A stretch of 64,000 nucleotides of DNA from Axinella damicornis (GCA_963931865.1 OZ007506.1:10479301-10543300); one strand, 5' to 3'; counted from the stretch's first letter, positions 10,055 through 21,551 are shown. Translations and numbers: made by a program. Notes: generated by a model from the letters alone, not told the origin.

Positions 10055-10359
10055 CAGCATAAATTCGATCTGAACAGCCCCACCCCCTATAAGAAGCAAT
10101 GCAAACGTGCAATCATGGGTGCATGCAGATTGAGGCAGTACTCTAGCTGAAGGCTCATCAGTCAAGATTAAATGTTATCACATTGCACATGCATGATGTC
10201 ATGGGGTGGGTCTGCATGAGCTGCCTGCACTCGTGATTGAAGCAGAACACAATGTCATGTACAATCGTGCAGTTGGACTCCCGATTAACGGCCGCCACAA
10301 CAGACGAAACTTGAAGCATAAACAACTTGAGGATTGTAATTCTGCACAATCAACACTAA

Positions 10360-10365
10360 TTTATT
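10360..10365 (-). other. Poly(A) signal AATAAA (island 1a)
   Basis: TTTATT on the plus strand reads AATAAA on the minus strand, 59 bases after the tail-exon stop. It is followed by a GT-rich stretch (TTAGTGTTGATTGTG), the expected downstream element. Present at the same relative place in islands 1b and 1c. Confidence 0.6.
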
Positions 10366-10423
10366 AGAATGCAAATTTAATATTGACTGGCCTGGTATGG
10401 CCCAACAACACAATGTCATAATC

Positions 10424-10696
10424 TCAGGGTGGATAAAACCAACAGCTACGGCATGAACTCAAGATTAATTTCACTTCGATTGACATTTCAATTTCATCGT
10501 CCTCTTCCGCCTCCTCGGCTGACTTACTGCTCTTGCTCATCGGATAGTACCTGCACAAACAGTGATGCATAGCAACTAGTCTGAAGAATAAGAAGTCACA
10601 CTTTCACCTATTGTCTACTCACCTTTCACATCTGCTTTGAGAACGGCAGCATCTGATCAGGAAGACCACACCAATGATGATGCAGGCCACTATACC
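10424..10696 (-). CDS. 3' end of a single-pass membrane protein gene, two exons (island 1a)
   Basis: Exon 10623-10696 (74 nt) follows a long pyrimidine-rich tract ending CATAG and ends at donor GTGAGT. It encodes GIVACIIIGVVFLI, a hydrophobic transmembrane segment, then a Cys/Arg-rich stop-transfer stretch (RCCRSQSRCER). After a 72-nt intron with acceptor TTTGTGCAG, exon 10424-10550 continues in the same phase (AG|G gives Arg). It encodes a 41-residue tail starting YYPMSKSSKS, with a run of acidic residues, then SSCRSCWFYPP and TGA. The tail would be cytoplasmic, and YYPM fits a YxxM SH2-type motif by pattern only. The extracellular exons are absent because the array begins to the right, so this is a partial gene whose ectodomain and family are unknown. 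Splice sites and frame are intact. Whether it is expressed cannot be told. Confidence 0.55.
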
Positions 10697-11021
10697 CTAT
10701 GGAACAGGAGTGCATAATGAGGAAGCGAGTGGAAGGAAGGAACAGAACGATACATGATTGTCCATACAGTGATTGATAACATAATTGCTGGAAGGTTGTG
10801 CACCATTACAACGTTCCAAGGTCCCACTACACAACAACTGAGTTTCATCTAGCTGGGCGTGGCTATTGTGGATCCACCTGCTGTGCATGGACCTCCCTAG
10901 ATGATGCTATGAAGTGTGGACACCTATGGAACTGTGATGGCCTGGGGATGTTCACTGAACCACAAAAAGGAGTGACTGGAGCAGAACTTTACTGTGGGCC
11001 CGGCACACTTCCATGATTGCA

Positions 11022-11130
11022 TTCAAGTACAAGTACATTGTATCTGTACATGGTGCAGCCAAATAAGGAGTGTCTGTACGCAGGATATCACTACCTGGGC
11101 TAATTGCATCCTGAATTGGTTTCCACAAAT
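11022..11130 (+). repeat. S block, 3' part only
   Basis: Starts at TTCAAGTACAAG, directly joined to island 1a, and keeps the rest of the S block (GCATCCTGAATTGG, TTCCACAAAT). Same junction as 36455; at 23255 only 12 bp survive. Confidence 0.85.
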
Positions 11131-11911
11131 GAGCCTGGGAACGAGGTTAGCCCTGGGCTTGTACTCCGCACTGGTGCTCACCAGAGAAGCCTTGGAAAGA
11201 GGCTAGCCCAGGGTAAGCACTACACACTGGTGCTCACTACGGGAGCCTGGAAACGACGCTAGTATAGGGATTGTACTCCGCACTGGTGCTCACCATGGGA
11301 GCCTGAGAATAAGGCTAGCTCTGGGCTTGTACTCCGTACTGGTGCTCACCATGGGAGCCTGGGAATGAGGCTAGCTATGGGCTTGTACTCCGTACTGGTG
11401 CTCACTAGGGGAGCCTGGGAACGAGGATAGCCCCAATTTGTACTCCGCACTGGTGCTGACCAGGGGAGCCTGGGAACGAGGCTAGCCCAGGGATTGTACT
11501 CCGTACTGGTGCTCAACAGGGGAACCTGGGAACGAGGCTAGCCCTGGGAATGTACCCTGTACTGATGCTCACCAGGGGAGCCAGGGAACGAGGTTAGCCA
11601 AGAGCTTGCACTCCGTACTGGTGCTCATCAAGGGAGCCTGGGAACAAGGCTAGACCAGGGATTGAACTCCGCACTGGTGCTAACCAGTGGAGCGTGGGAA
11701 CAAGGCTAGCCCTGGGATTGTATACTCCGCACTGGTGCTCACCAGTGGAGCCAGGAATGAGGCTAGCCCACGGCTTGTGCTCCATACTGGTGCTCACCAG
11801 GGGAGCCTGGGAACAAGGATAGCCCTGGGATTGTATGCTCCGCACAGGTGCTCTCCAAGGGAGTCTGGAATGAGGGTAGCCTAGGGCTTGTACTCCATAC
11901 TAGCGCTCACC

Positions 11912-12124
11912 GTTCTCATTCGGCGAATCTCGAACTCCTTGTGTCTGCGCCGCTTGAACGTCACATCTTCCAGTTCTGTCAGACAGAAATGATATCATTG
12001 GAATGTCACCCACACATCCACAGTTCAAGTACAAGTACATTGTATCCAGCATCCAAATAAGGAGTGTCTGTACACAGGATGTCACTAACTGGGCTAATTG
12101 CATCCTGAATTGATTTCCCCGATT
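11912..12124 (+). repeat. S block, type A, short
   Basis: A type with TTGTATCCAGCATCC, where the TACATGGT stretch is deleted. The same deletion is in 23996, its partner after island 1b. Ends TTTCCCCGATT. Confidence 0.85.
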
Positions 12125-13035
12125 GAGCCTGGGAACAAGGTTAGACCTGGGCTTGTACTCCGTACTTGTGCACACCAGGGGAGCCTGGGAGCGAGGCAAG
12201 CCCTGGGTCTATACTCAACACTGGTGCTCACTAGGGGAGCCTGGGAACGAGGCAAGCCCTGGGCGTGTACTCTGTACTGGTGCTCACCAGGGGAGTCAGG
12301 AAATGAGGCTAGCCATGAGCATGCACTCCTTACTGGTGCTCACCAGGAGAGTCTGGGAACAAGGCTAGCCCAGGGATTGTACTCCGTACTGGTGTTCAAC
12401 AGGGGAGCCTGGGAACAAGGCTAGCCTGTATACGTACCAACCAGGGGAGCCTGGTATGCGGCTAGCCCAGGGATTGTACTCCGTACTGGTGCTCACCAGA
12501 GGAACCTGGGAACGAGGCTAGCCCTGGGTGTGAACTCTGTACTAGTGCTCACCAGGAGAGCCGGGGAACAAGGCTAGCCATGAGCTTGCACTCTGTTATG
12601 GTGCTCATCAGGGGAGCCTGGGAACAAGGCTAGCCTGGGATTGTACTCCGTACTGGTGCTAACCAAGGAAGCCTGGGAACAAGGCTAGCCTGTACACGTG
12701 CTCACCAGGGGAACCTGGGAACGAGGCTAGCTCTGGGCGTGAACTCTGTAGTAGTGCTCACCAGGAGAGCCTGGGAACAAGGCTAGCCATGGGCTTGCAC
12801 TCTGTAGTGGTGCTTATCAGGGGAGCCTTGGAACAAGGCTAGCCAAGGGATTGTACTCTGCATTGGTGCTCACCAGGGGAGCCTGGGAACAAGGCTAGCC
12901 CTGGGATTCTATACTCCGCACTGGAGCTTTCCAGGGGAGCCTGGAATGAGGCTAGCCCAGGGCTGTACTGGTGCAATCTAGGGCAGCCTGGGAACGAGGC
13001 TAGCACTGGGCTTGTACTTCATACTGGTGCTAACC

Positions 13036-13256
13036 GTTCTCATTTAGCGAACCTCAAATTCCTTTTGTTTCCGCCGCTAGAACGTCTCATCTTCCAATTC
13101 TGTCAGATAGAAATGATGTCATTGGAATATCACCCACACAACCACAGTTAAAGTACAAGTACATTGTATCCATACATGGTGCATCCAGATAAGGAGTGTC
13201 TGTACACAGGATGTCACAACCTGGGCTAAATGCATCCTGAATTGGTTTCCTTGAAT
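13036..13256 (+). repeat. S block, type B
   Basis: CATTTAGCGAACC, CCGCTAGAACG and TCAGATAGAAATG. The last two markers are shared with 43526 (offset 30490). Confidence 0.85.
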
Positions 13257-14297
13257 GAGTTTAGGAACGAGGTTATCCCTGGGCTTGTACTCTGCGCTGG
13301 GGCTCACCAGAGGAGCTGGTAACAAGGCTAGCCCTAGATTTGTACTCCACACTGGTGCTCACTCGAGGAGCCGGGGAATGAGGGTAACCTAGGGATTGTA
13401 TTCCGTACTGATGCTCACCATGGGAGCCTGGGAATGAGGTTAGCTCTGTACTTGTACTCCATACTGGTGCTTACCAAGGGGGCCGGGGAACGACGCTATA
13501 TAGCCCTGTGCATCTACTCCGCACTGGCGCTCACTAGGAGAGCCTGGGAACGAGGAAAGCCCAGATTGGCACTCCGTAATGGTGCTCACTAGGGGAGCCT
13601 AAGAACGAGGCTAGCCGAAGGATTGTACTCCGTACTGGTGATCAACAGGGGAACCTGGGAACGAGGCTTGCCATGGGCGTGTACTACGTACTGGTGCTTA
13701 CCAGGGGAGCCATGGAGCCATGGTCTTGCACTCCCTACTGGTGCTCATCAGGCGAGCCTGGGAACAAGGCTAGACCAGGGATTGTACTCCGTACTGGTGC
13801 TAACCAGTGAAGCCCGGGAACAAGGCTAGCCCTGGGATTGTACACTCGGAACTGGTGCTCACCAGGGGAGCCAGGGAACCAGGCTAGCCTGTATTCCTGC
13901 TCACCAGGGGAGCCTGGAATGAGGCTAGCCCAGTGATTGTACTCCATACTGGTGCTCACAAGGGGATCCTGGGAACGAGGCTAGCCATGGGCGTGTACTA
14001 TGTACCGGTGCTCACCAGTGGAGCAATGGAACGAGTCTAGCCATGATCTTGCACTCCGTACTGGTGCTCATCAGGGGAGCCTGGGAACAAGGCTAGCCCA
14101 CGGATTGTACACTACATTGGTGCTCACCAGAGGAGCCTGAGAACAAGGCTAGCCCTGGAATTGTATACTCTGAACTGGTGCTCTCCAGGGGAGCCTGGAG
14201 TGAGGCTAGCTAAGGGCTTATACTCTGTACTGGTGCTCACCAGGGCAGCCTGGGAACAAGGCTACCACTGGGCTTGTACTCCATACTGGCGCTCACC

Positions 14298-14518
14298 GAT
14301 CTCATTCGGCGATCCTTGAACTCCTCTTGTCTACGCCGCTTGAACGTCTCATCTTCCAATTCTGTCAGACTGAAATGATGTCATTGGAATATCACCCAAT
14401 AAACCACAGTTCAAGTACAAGTACATTGTATCCATACATGGTGCATCCAAATAAGGAGTGTCTGTGCAAAGAATGTCACAACCTGGGCTAATTGCATCAT
14501 GAATTGGTTTCCCTGAAT
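14298..14518 (+). repeat. S block, type B
   Basis: GATCTCATTCGGCGATCC and CTACGCCGC, with GCATCATGAATTGG near the end. Its partner is 44950. Confidence 0.85.
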
Positions 14519-15876
14519 GAGCTTGGGAACGAGTTTATCCCTGGGCTTGTACTCCGTACTGGTGCTCAATAAGGGGAGCCGGGGAATGAGGCCATATAGC
14601 CCTTGGCTTGTACTCCACACTGGTTCTCACTAGCGGAGACTGGAAACGAGGCAGGCCTTGGGCGTGATCTCTGTAGTGGTGCTAAACAGGGGAGCCAGGG
14701 AACAAGGCTAGCCATTAGTTTGCACTCCGTACTGGTGCTCACCAGGAGAGCCTGGGAACAAGGCTAGCCATGAGCTTGCATTCCGTACTGGAGCTCATCA
14801 GGGAGCCTGGGCACAAGGCTAGTCCAGGGATTGTACTCTGCACTGGAATCACCAGGGGAGCCTGGGAACAAGGCTAGCCCTGGGATTGTGTACAGCGCAC
14901 TGGTGCTCTCCAGGGGAGCCTGGAATGAGGCTAGCCCAGGGATTATACTCTGTACTGTTGCTCACCAGGGGAGCTGGGGAACAAGGTTATATAACCCTGG
15001 GCTTGTACTCCGCAGTGGAGCTCACTAGGGGAGCCTGGGAACGAGCCTAGCCCTGACTTGTACTCTGCACTGGTGTTCACTAAGGGAGCCTGGGAACGAG
15101 GCTAGCCCAGGGATTGTACTCCGTACTGGTGCCCCCCAGGAAAACCTGGGAACGAGGCTACACCTGGGCGTGTACTCTGTACTGGTGCTCACTAGTGGAG
15201 CCAGGGAACGAGGCTAGCAATGAGCTTGCACTCCGTACTGGTACTCACTAGCGGAGCCTGGGAATGAAGCTAGCCATGGGCTTGTACTCGGTACTGCTGC
15301 TCACCAGGGGAGCCAGGAAACAAGGCTATAAACCTCTGGGCTTGTACTCCACACTGGTGCTCACTAGGGGAACCTGGGAACGAGCCTTGACCTGACTTGT
15401 ACTCCGCACTGGTGCTAACAAGGGGAGCCTGCGAACGAGGCTAGCTCAGGGATTGTACTCTGTACTGGTGCTCTCCAGGGAAACCTGGGAACGAGGCTAG
15501 CACTGGGTATCTACTCTGTACTGGTGTTCACCAGGGGAGCCAAGGAACGAGGTTAGCCATGAACTTGCACTCTATCCTGGTGCTCACCAGGAGAGACTGG
15601 GAACTAGGCTAGCCATGAGCTTGCACTCCGTACTGGTGCGCATCTGGGGAGCCTGGGAACAAGGCTAGCCCAGGGATTATACTCCGTACTGATGCTAACC
15701 AGGGGAGCCTGGGAACAAGGCTAGCGCTGGGATTGTATACTCCGTACTGGAGCTCACCAGGGGAGCCTGGAATGAGGCTAGACCAGGGCTTGCGATTGTA
15801 TACTCCGCACGGGTGCTCTCCAAGGGAGCCTGGAATGAGGGTAACCTAGGGCTTGTACTCCATACTGGCGCTCACT

Positions 15877-16013
15877 GTTCTCATTCGGCGAATCTCGAAC
15901 TCCTTGTGTCTCCACCGATAGAACGTCACATCTTGCAGTTCTGTCAGACAGAAATTATATGATTGGAATGTCACCAACACATCCACAGATCAAGTACAAG
16001 TAGATTGTAACCA
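15877..16013 (+). repeat. S block, type E (truncated)
   Basis: ~137 bp. Stops at TTGTAACCA and joins the monomer AGCCAGGGGAGCC. Contains CATCTTGCAG, and AATTATATGATTGG in place of the palindrome. Confidence 0.85.
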
Positions 16014-17046
16014 AGCCAGGGGAGCCTGGGAATGAGGTTAGCCCTGGGCATGTACTCCGTACTGGTGCTCACTAGGTGAGCCTGGGAACGAGGCTAACCC
16101 TGACTTGTACTCCGAACCGGCGCTCACTAGGGGAGCCTGGGAACGAGGCTAGCCCAGGGATTGTACTCCGTACTGGTGCTCACCAGAGGAACCTGGGAAC
16201 GAGGCTAGCACTGGGCGTGTACTCTGTACTGGTGCTCACCAAGGGAGCCAGGGAATGAGGCTAGCCATGAGTTTGCACTCTTTGCTGGTGCTCACCAGGA
16301 CAGGGTTAGCCATGAGCTTGCACTCCTTACTGGTGCTCATCAAGGGAGCCTGGGAACAAGGCTAGCCCAGGGGTTGTATTCCGCACAGGTGCTCACCAAG
16401 GGAGCCGGGCAAAAAGGCTAGCCTATATACGTGCTCACTAGTGGAGCCTGGTAAGAGGGGATTGTACTCCGTACTGGTACTCACCAGGGGAACCTCGGAA
16501 CGAGACTAGCCCTGGGCGTGAACTCTGTGCTAGTGCTCACCAGGGGAGCCTGTGTACCATGCTTGCTCTGGGATTGTAAACTCCGCACTGGTACTCTCCA
16601 GGGGAACCTGGAATGAGGCTTGCCCAGGGCTTATACTCTGTACTGGTGCTCACCAGCGCAGCCTGGAATGCGGTTAGCCCAGGGAATGTACTCCGTACTG
16701 GTGCTCACCAGGGGAACGTGGGAGATAGGCTAGCCCTGGGTGTGAACTCTGTACTAGTGTTCACCAGGAGAGCCTGGAAACAAGGCTAGCCATGAGCTTG
16801 CACTCTGTACTGGTGCTCAACAAGGGAACCTGGGAACAAGGCTAGCCCAGGGATTGTACTCTGCAATGGTGCTCACCAGGGGAGCTTGGGAAAAAGGCTA
16901 GCCATGGGATTGTATACTCCGCACTGGTGCTCTCCAAGGGAACCTGGAATGAGGCTAGCCCAGGGCTTATACTCTGTACTGGTGCTCACCAGGGTAGCCT
17001 GGGAAGGAGGCTAGCACTGGGCTTGTACTCCATACTGGCGTTCACC

Positions 17047-17267
17047 GTTCTCATTCGACGAAACTCGAACTCCTTTTGTCTCCGTCGCTTGAACGTCTCA
17101 TCTTCCAATTCTGTCAGACAGAAACGATGTCATTGCAATATCATCCACACAACCACAGTTGAAGTACAAGTACATTGTAACCATACAAGGTGCATCAAAA
17201 TAAGGAGAGTCTGTACAAAGGATGTCACAACCTGGGCTAATCCCATTCTGAATTGGTTTCCCTCAAT
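17047..17267 (+). repeat. S block, type B
   Basis: Carries GAAACGATGTCATTGCAATATC, a lineage marker also in 27822 and 48108. Confidence 0.85.
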
Positions 17268-18415
17268 GAGCCTAGGAACGAGGTTATCCCTGGGCTTGCA
17301 CTCCGCACTGGTGCTCACTAGGAGAGCCTGGGAACGAGGCAAACCTAGGGATTGTACTCTGTACTGGTGCTCACCAGGGGAGCTTGGGAATGAGGTTAGC
17401 CCTGGTATTGTACTCCGTACAGGTTCTCACCAGGGGAGCCGGGGAACGAGGCTATATAGCCCTCGGCATGGACTCCGCACTGGTGCTCACTAGGGGAGCT
17501 TGGGAACGAGGCAAGCCCTGGGCGTGTACTCTGTACTGGTGCTCACCAGGGGAGCCAGGGAACGAGGCTAGCCATGAGCTTTCACTCCTTACTGGTGCTC
17601 ACCAGGAGAGCCTGGAAACAAGGCTAGCAAAGAGTCCATACTGGTGCTCATCAAGGGAGCCTGGAAACAAGGCTAGCCTGTATACGCCCAGGGATTGTAC
17701 TCCATACTGGTGCTCAACAGTGGAGCCTGGGAACAAGGCTAGCCTGTATACGTGCTCACCAGGGGAGCCTGGAATGCGGTTAGCCCAGGGATTGTAATCC
17801 GTACTGGTGCTCACCAGGGGAACCTGGGAGCTAGCCTAGCCCTGGGTGAGAACTCTGTACTAGTGCTCACCAGGAGAGCCTGGAAACAAGGCTAGCCTTG
17901 AGCTTGCACTCTGTACTGGTGCTTAACAGGGGAGCCTGGTAACGAGGCTAGCCTTGGGTTTGTACTCGAGACTTGTGCTCACAAGGGGAGCCTGGGAACG
18001 ACGCAAACCTAGAGATTGTACTCTGTACTGGTGCACACAAGGGGAGCCTGGAAACGAGGCTAGCTATGAGCTTGCACTCGGTACTGGTGCTCACCAAAGA
18101 GCTTTGGAACAAGGCTAGCCATGAGCTTGCACTCCATACTGGTGCTCATCAGGGGAGCATGGGAAAAAGGCTAGCAAGGGATTGTACTCCGCACTGGTGC
18201 TCATCAGGGGAGCCTGGGAACAAGGATAGCCTGTTAACGTGCTCACCAGGGAAGCCTGGAATGCGGCTAGCTCAGGGATTGTACTCCGTACTGGTGCTCA
18301 CCAGGGGAGCCTGGGAACGAGGCTAGCACAGGGATTGTATACTCGGCACTGGTGCTCTCCAGGGGCGCCTGGAATGAGGGTAGCCTAGGGCTTGTACTCC
18401 ATACTGGCGCTCACC

Positions 18416-18636
18416 GTTCTAATTCGGCGAATCTCGAACTCCTTGTGTCTCTGCCGTTTGAACGTCACATGTTCCAGTTCTGTCCGACAGAAATGATATC
18501 ATTGGAATGTCACCGACACATCCACAGTTCAAGTACAAGTACATTGTATCCATACAAGGTGCATCCAAATAAGGAGTGTCCGTACGCAGGATGTCACAAC
18601 CTGGGCTAATTGCATCCTGAATTGGTTTCCCTGAAT
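18416..18636 (+). repeat. S block, type A
   Basis: Opens GTTCTAATTCGG. CTGTCCGACAG and GTCACCGACAC. Third-family partners are 29239 and 49527. Confidence 0.85.
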
Positions 18637-19801
18637 TAGCCTGGGAACGAGGTTATCCCTGGGCTTGAACACCCCACTGGTCCTCACCAGAGGAGCCTGG
18701 GAACGAGGCTAGCCCTGGGTTTGTACTCCACATTGGTGCTCACTAGGGAAGCCCGGGAATGAGGCTAGCTATGGGGCTTGTACTCCGTACTGGTGTTCAC
18801 CAAGGGAGCCCGGGAACGAGGCTATATAGCACTGGGCTTGTACTCCACACTGGTGCTCACTAGGGGAGCCTGGGAACGAGGATAGCCCTGATTTGTACTC
18901 CGAACTGCTGCTCACTACGGGAGCCTGGAAACGAGGCTAGCCCTAGGTGGGTACTCTGTACTGGTTTACACCAGGGAACGAGGCTAGCAATGAGCTACCA
19001 CTCCGAACTGGTGCTCACCAGGGGAACCTGGGAACGAGGCTAGCCCTGGGCATGTACTCTGTACTGGTGCTCACCAGGGGAGCCAGGGAACGAGGATAGC
19101 CATGAGCTTGCACTCCTTACTGGTGCACACCAGGAGAGCCTTGGACCAAGGCTAGCCATGAGCTTGCAGTCCGTACTGGTGCAATCAGGGGAGCCTGGGA
19201 ACAAGGCAAGCCCAGGGATTGTACTCCGTACTGGTGCTCACAAGAGGAGCCTGGGATCAAGGCTAGCCCTCGGATTGTATACTCCGCACTGGTGCTCACC
19301 AGCGGAGCCTGGAATGAGGCTAGCCCAGGGCTTGTTCTCCGTTCTGGTGCTCACTAAGGGAGCCTGGGAATGAGGCTAGCCCTGACTTGTACTCCGCACT
19401 GGTGCTCATTAGGGGAGCCTAACAAGGCTAGCCCAGGGATTGTACTCCATACTGGTGCTCACTAGGGAAGCCTAAGAACGAGGCTAGCCTAGGGATTGTA
19501 TTCCGTACTGGTGCTCACCAAGGGAGCCAGGGAATGAGGCTAGCCCTGGGCTTGTACTCCAAACTGGTGCTCACCAGGGGAGCCAGGGAACGAAGCTATA
19601 TCACCCTGGGCTTGTACTCCGCACTGGTGGTCACCAGGGGAGCATGAGAACAAGGCTAGCCCTAACTTGTACTCCGCACTGGTGCTCATTAAGGGAGCTT
19701 GTAATGAGGCTAGCCCAGGGCTTGCACTCCGTACTGGTGCTCACCAGGGCAGCCTGGGAACGAGGCTAGCAATGGGCTTGTACTCCATACTGGCGCTCAC
19801 C

Positions 19802-20014
19802 GTTCTCATTCGGCGAACATCGAACTCTCTGCCACTTGAACGTCTCATCTCCCAGTTCTGTCAGAGAAAAATGATGTCATTGGAATGTCATCCACACAAC
19901 CACTGTTCAAGTACAAGTACATTGTATCCATACATGGTGCATCCAAATAAGGAGTGTCTGCACACAGGATGTCACTACCTGGGCTAATTGCATGCTAAAT
20001 TGGTTTCCATGAAT
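19802..20014 (+). repeat. S block, type F
   Basis: AACTCTCTGCCACTTG, CATCTCCCAG and TCAGAGAAAAATG. Ends GCATGCTAAATTGG. The only other F block is 60689. Confidence 0.85.
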
Positions 20015-20568
20015 GAGCCTGGGAACGAGGTTAGCCATGGGTTTCTACTCCGTACTGGTGCTCACCAAGGGAGCCTGGGAACGAGGCTAGCTTAGAGATT
20101 GCATTCTGTACTGGTGCTAACCAGGGGAGTCTTGGAATAAGGCTAGCCCTGGGCTTGTACTCCGTACTGGTGCTCGCCAGGGGAGCCGGGGAACGAGGCT
20201 ATGTAGCCCTGGGCTTGTACTCCGCACTGGTGCTCACTAAGGGAGCCTGGGAACGAAGCTAGCCCAGGGATTGTACTCCGTACCGGGGCTCACCAAGGGA
20301 ACCTGGGAACGAGGCAAGCCCTGGGTGTGTACTCTGTACTGGTGCTCACCAGGGGAGCCAGGGATGAGGCTAGCCATGAGCTTGCCATCCGTACTGGTGC
20401 TTTCCAGGAGAGCCTGGGAACAAGGCTAGCCATAAGCTTGCAATCCGTACTGGTGCTCAATAGGGGAGCCTGGGAACAAGTCTAGCCCAGGGATTGCACT
20501 CCGTACTGGGGCTCACCAGGGGAGCCTGGGAACAAGGCTAGCCCTGGGATTGTACACTCCGCACTGGT

Positions 20569-20687
20569 AGACATCAAGCCATACTACAGCCATAAAAGCT
20601 ACTCAGCTAATTAAATTTTGTGCGCACTACTGTGGTTTTGTGGTGAAGACCGTTGCTGCTGCGCTTGCAAAGCTACATAAATCAGCT
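20569..20687. other. 119-bp unique insert, copy 1
   Basis: Non-repetitive sequence between a monomer ending GCACTGGT and a monomer restarting at GTACTCC. It contains AGACATCAAGCC, AATTAAATTTTGTGCGC and GTGAAGACCGTTGCTGCTG. It replaces the monomer that precedes the C block elsewhere (8930-8990, 34280-34350). A short plus-strand frame (VKTVAAALAKLHKSA) is open but too short to call. No terminal repeats are visible. Confidence 0.8.
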
Positions 20688-20709
20688 GTACTCCGAACTG
20701 GTGCTCACG

Positions 20710-20921
20710 ATTCTCATTCGGCGAACCTCGAACTCCTTTTGTCTCCGCCGTTTCAACGTCTCATCTTCCAGTTCTGTCTGACAGAAATGATGTCATTGGA
20801 ATGTCACACACACAACCACAGTTCAAGTACAAGTACATTGTATTCATACATGGTGCATACATGTCTGCACACAGGATGTCACTACCTGGGCTAAGTGCAT
20901 CCTGAATTGGTTTCCATGAAT
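20710..20921 (+). repeat. S block, type C
   Basis: Begins ATTCTCATTCGG. GTCACACACACAAC. Has CTAAGTGCATCC near the end, a private change shared with 21222. Confidence 0.85.
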
Positions 20922-21080
20922 GAGCCTGGGAACAAGGATAGCCCTGGGATTGTACTGCGTACTGGTGCTCACTAGGGGAGCCTGAGAACGAGGCTAGCCA
21001 TGGGTTTGTACTCCGCACTGGTGCTCACTAGGGGAGCCTGGGAACAAGGCTAGCCCTGGGATTGTACACTCCGCACTGGT

Positions 21081-21199
21081 AGACATCAAGCCATACTACA
21101 GCCATAAAAGCTACTCAGCTAATTAAATTTTGTGCGCACTACTGTGGTTTTGTGGTGAAGACCGTTGCTGCTGTGCTTGCAAAGCTACATAAATCAGCT
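21081..21199. other. 119-bp unique insert, copy 2
   Basis: Second copy, 512 bp after the first. The clear difference is GCTGTGCTTGC in place of GCTGCGCTTGC. Confidence 0.8.
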
Positions 21200-21221
21200 G
21201 TACTCCGAACTGGTGCTCACT

Positions 21222-21433
21222 GTTCTCATTCGGCGAACCTCGAACTCCTTTTGTCTCCGCCGTTTCAACGTCTCATCTTCCAGTTCTGTCTGACAGAAAT
21301 GATGTCATTGGAATGTCACCCACACAACCACAGTTCAAGTACAAGTACATTGTATTCATACATGGTGCATACATGTCTGCACACAGGATGTCACTACCTG
21401 GGCTAAGTGCATCCTGAATTGGTTTCCATGAAT
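21222..21433 (+). repeat. S block, type C
   Basis: Second unit of the 512-bp duplication. GTCACCCACACAACC is restored relative to 20710, and it leads into island 1b after four monomers. Confidence 0.85.
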
Positions 21434-21551
21434 GAGCCTGGGAACAAGGATAGCCCTGGGATTGTACTGCGTACTGGTGCTCACTAGGGGAGCCTGGGAA
21501 CGAGGCTAGCCCTGGGTTTGTACTCCGCACTGGTGCTCACTAGGGGAGCCT

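Larger units (their letters stand above)
9454..11021. other. Unique island 1a (first of three copies)
   Basis: About 1.57 kb without monomer or S structure, apart from one 19-bp monomer-like patch. On the minus strand it holds, from right to left: a transmembrane exon, a 72-nt intron, a tail exon with stop and poly(A) signal, then two further exon candidates and a donor site cut off about 20 nt later by the array. The left edge is a broken monomer and the right edge joins S-block sequence at TTCAAGTACAAG. Bases 9886-10359 hold no exon I can support beyond CACACGTGTG (10015-10024) and a CCCCACCCCC tract near 10079. Compared with 1b and 1c it has an 11-bp deletion near 11000 (GTTATGCATCC missing). 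Confidence 0.9.
11131..20568 (+). repeat. Satellite array, segment 3
   Basis: Monomers with seven S blocks. Bases 11131-12400 match 23267-24400, 36564-37350 and 61730-62100 (post-island order). Bases 13036-16000 match 43526-46000. Bases 16560-18640 match 27340-29460 and 47640-49750. Bases 19117-20570 match 7560-8890 and 60030-61450. No gene seen. Confidence 0.95.
20528..21551 (+). repeat. Tandem duplication, 2 x 512 bp, with a unique insert
   Basis: Units 20528-21039 and 21040-21551 are nearly identical. Each holds a monomer, the 119-bp unique insert, a C-type S block and two more monomers. The breakpoint lies in a monomer (GGAGCCTGGGAACAAGGC), consistent with unequal exchange between monomers. 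Confidence 0.85.

Noticed and set aside
10000..10150. Plus-strand 73- to 75-codon frames in island 1 (9841-10150)
   Set aside because: They run antisense to the minus-strand exons, differ between copies by a 1-bp indel at CATCCAG/CACCAG (35408 region), and have no splice or start context.
10697..10888. 63-codon minus-strand frame just upstream of the TM exon
   Set aside because: It is mostly the pyrimidine-rich intron before the acceptor (CTTCCTTCCACTCGCTTCC to CATAG). The splice reading explains the region better.
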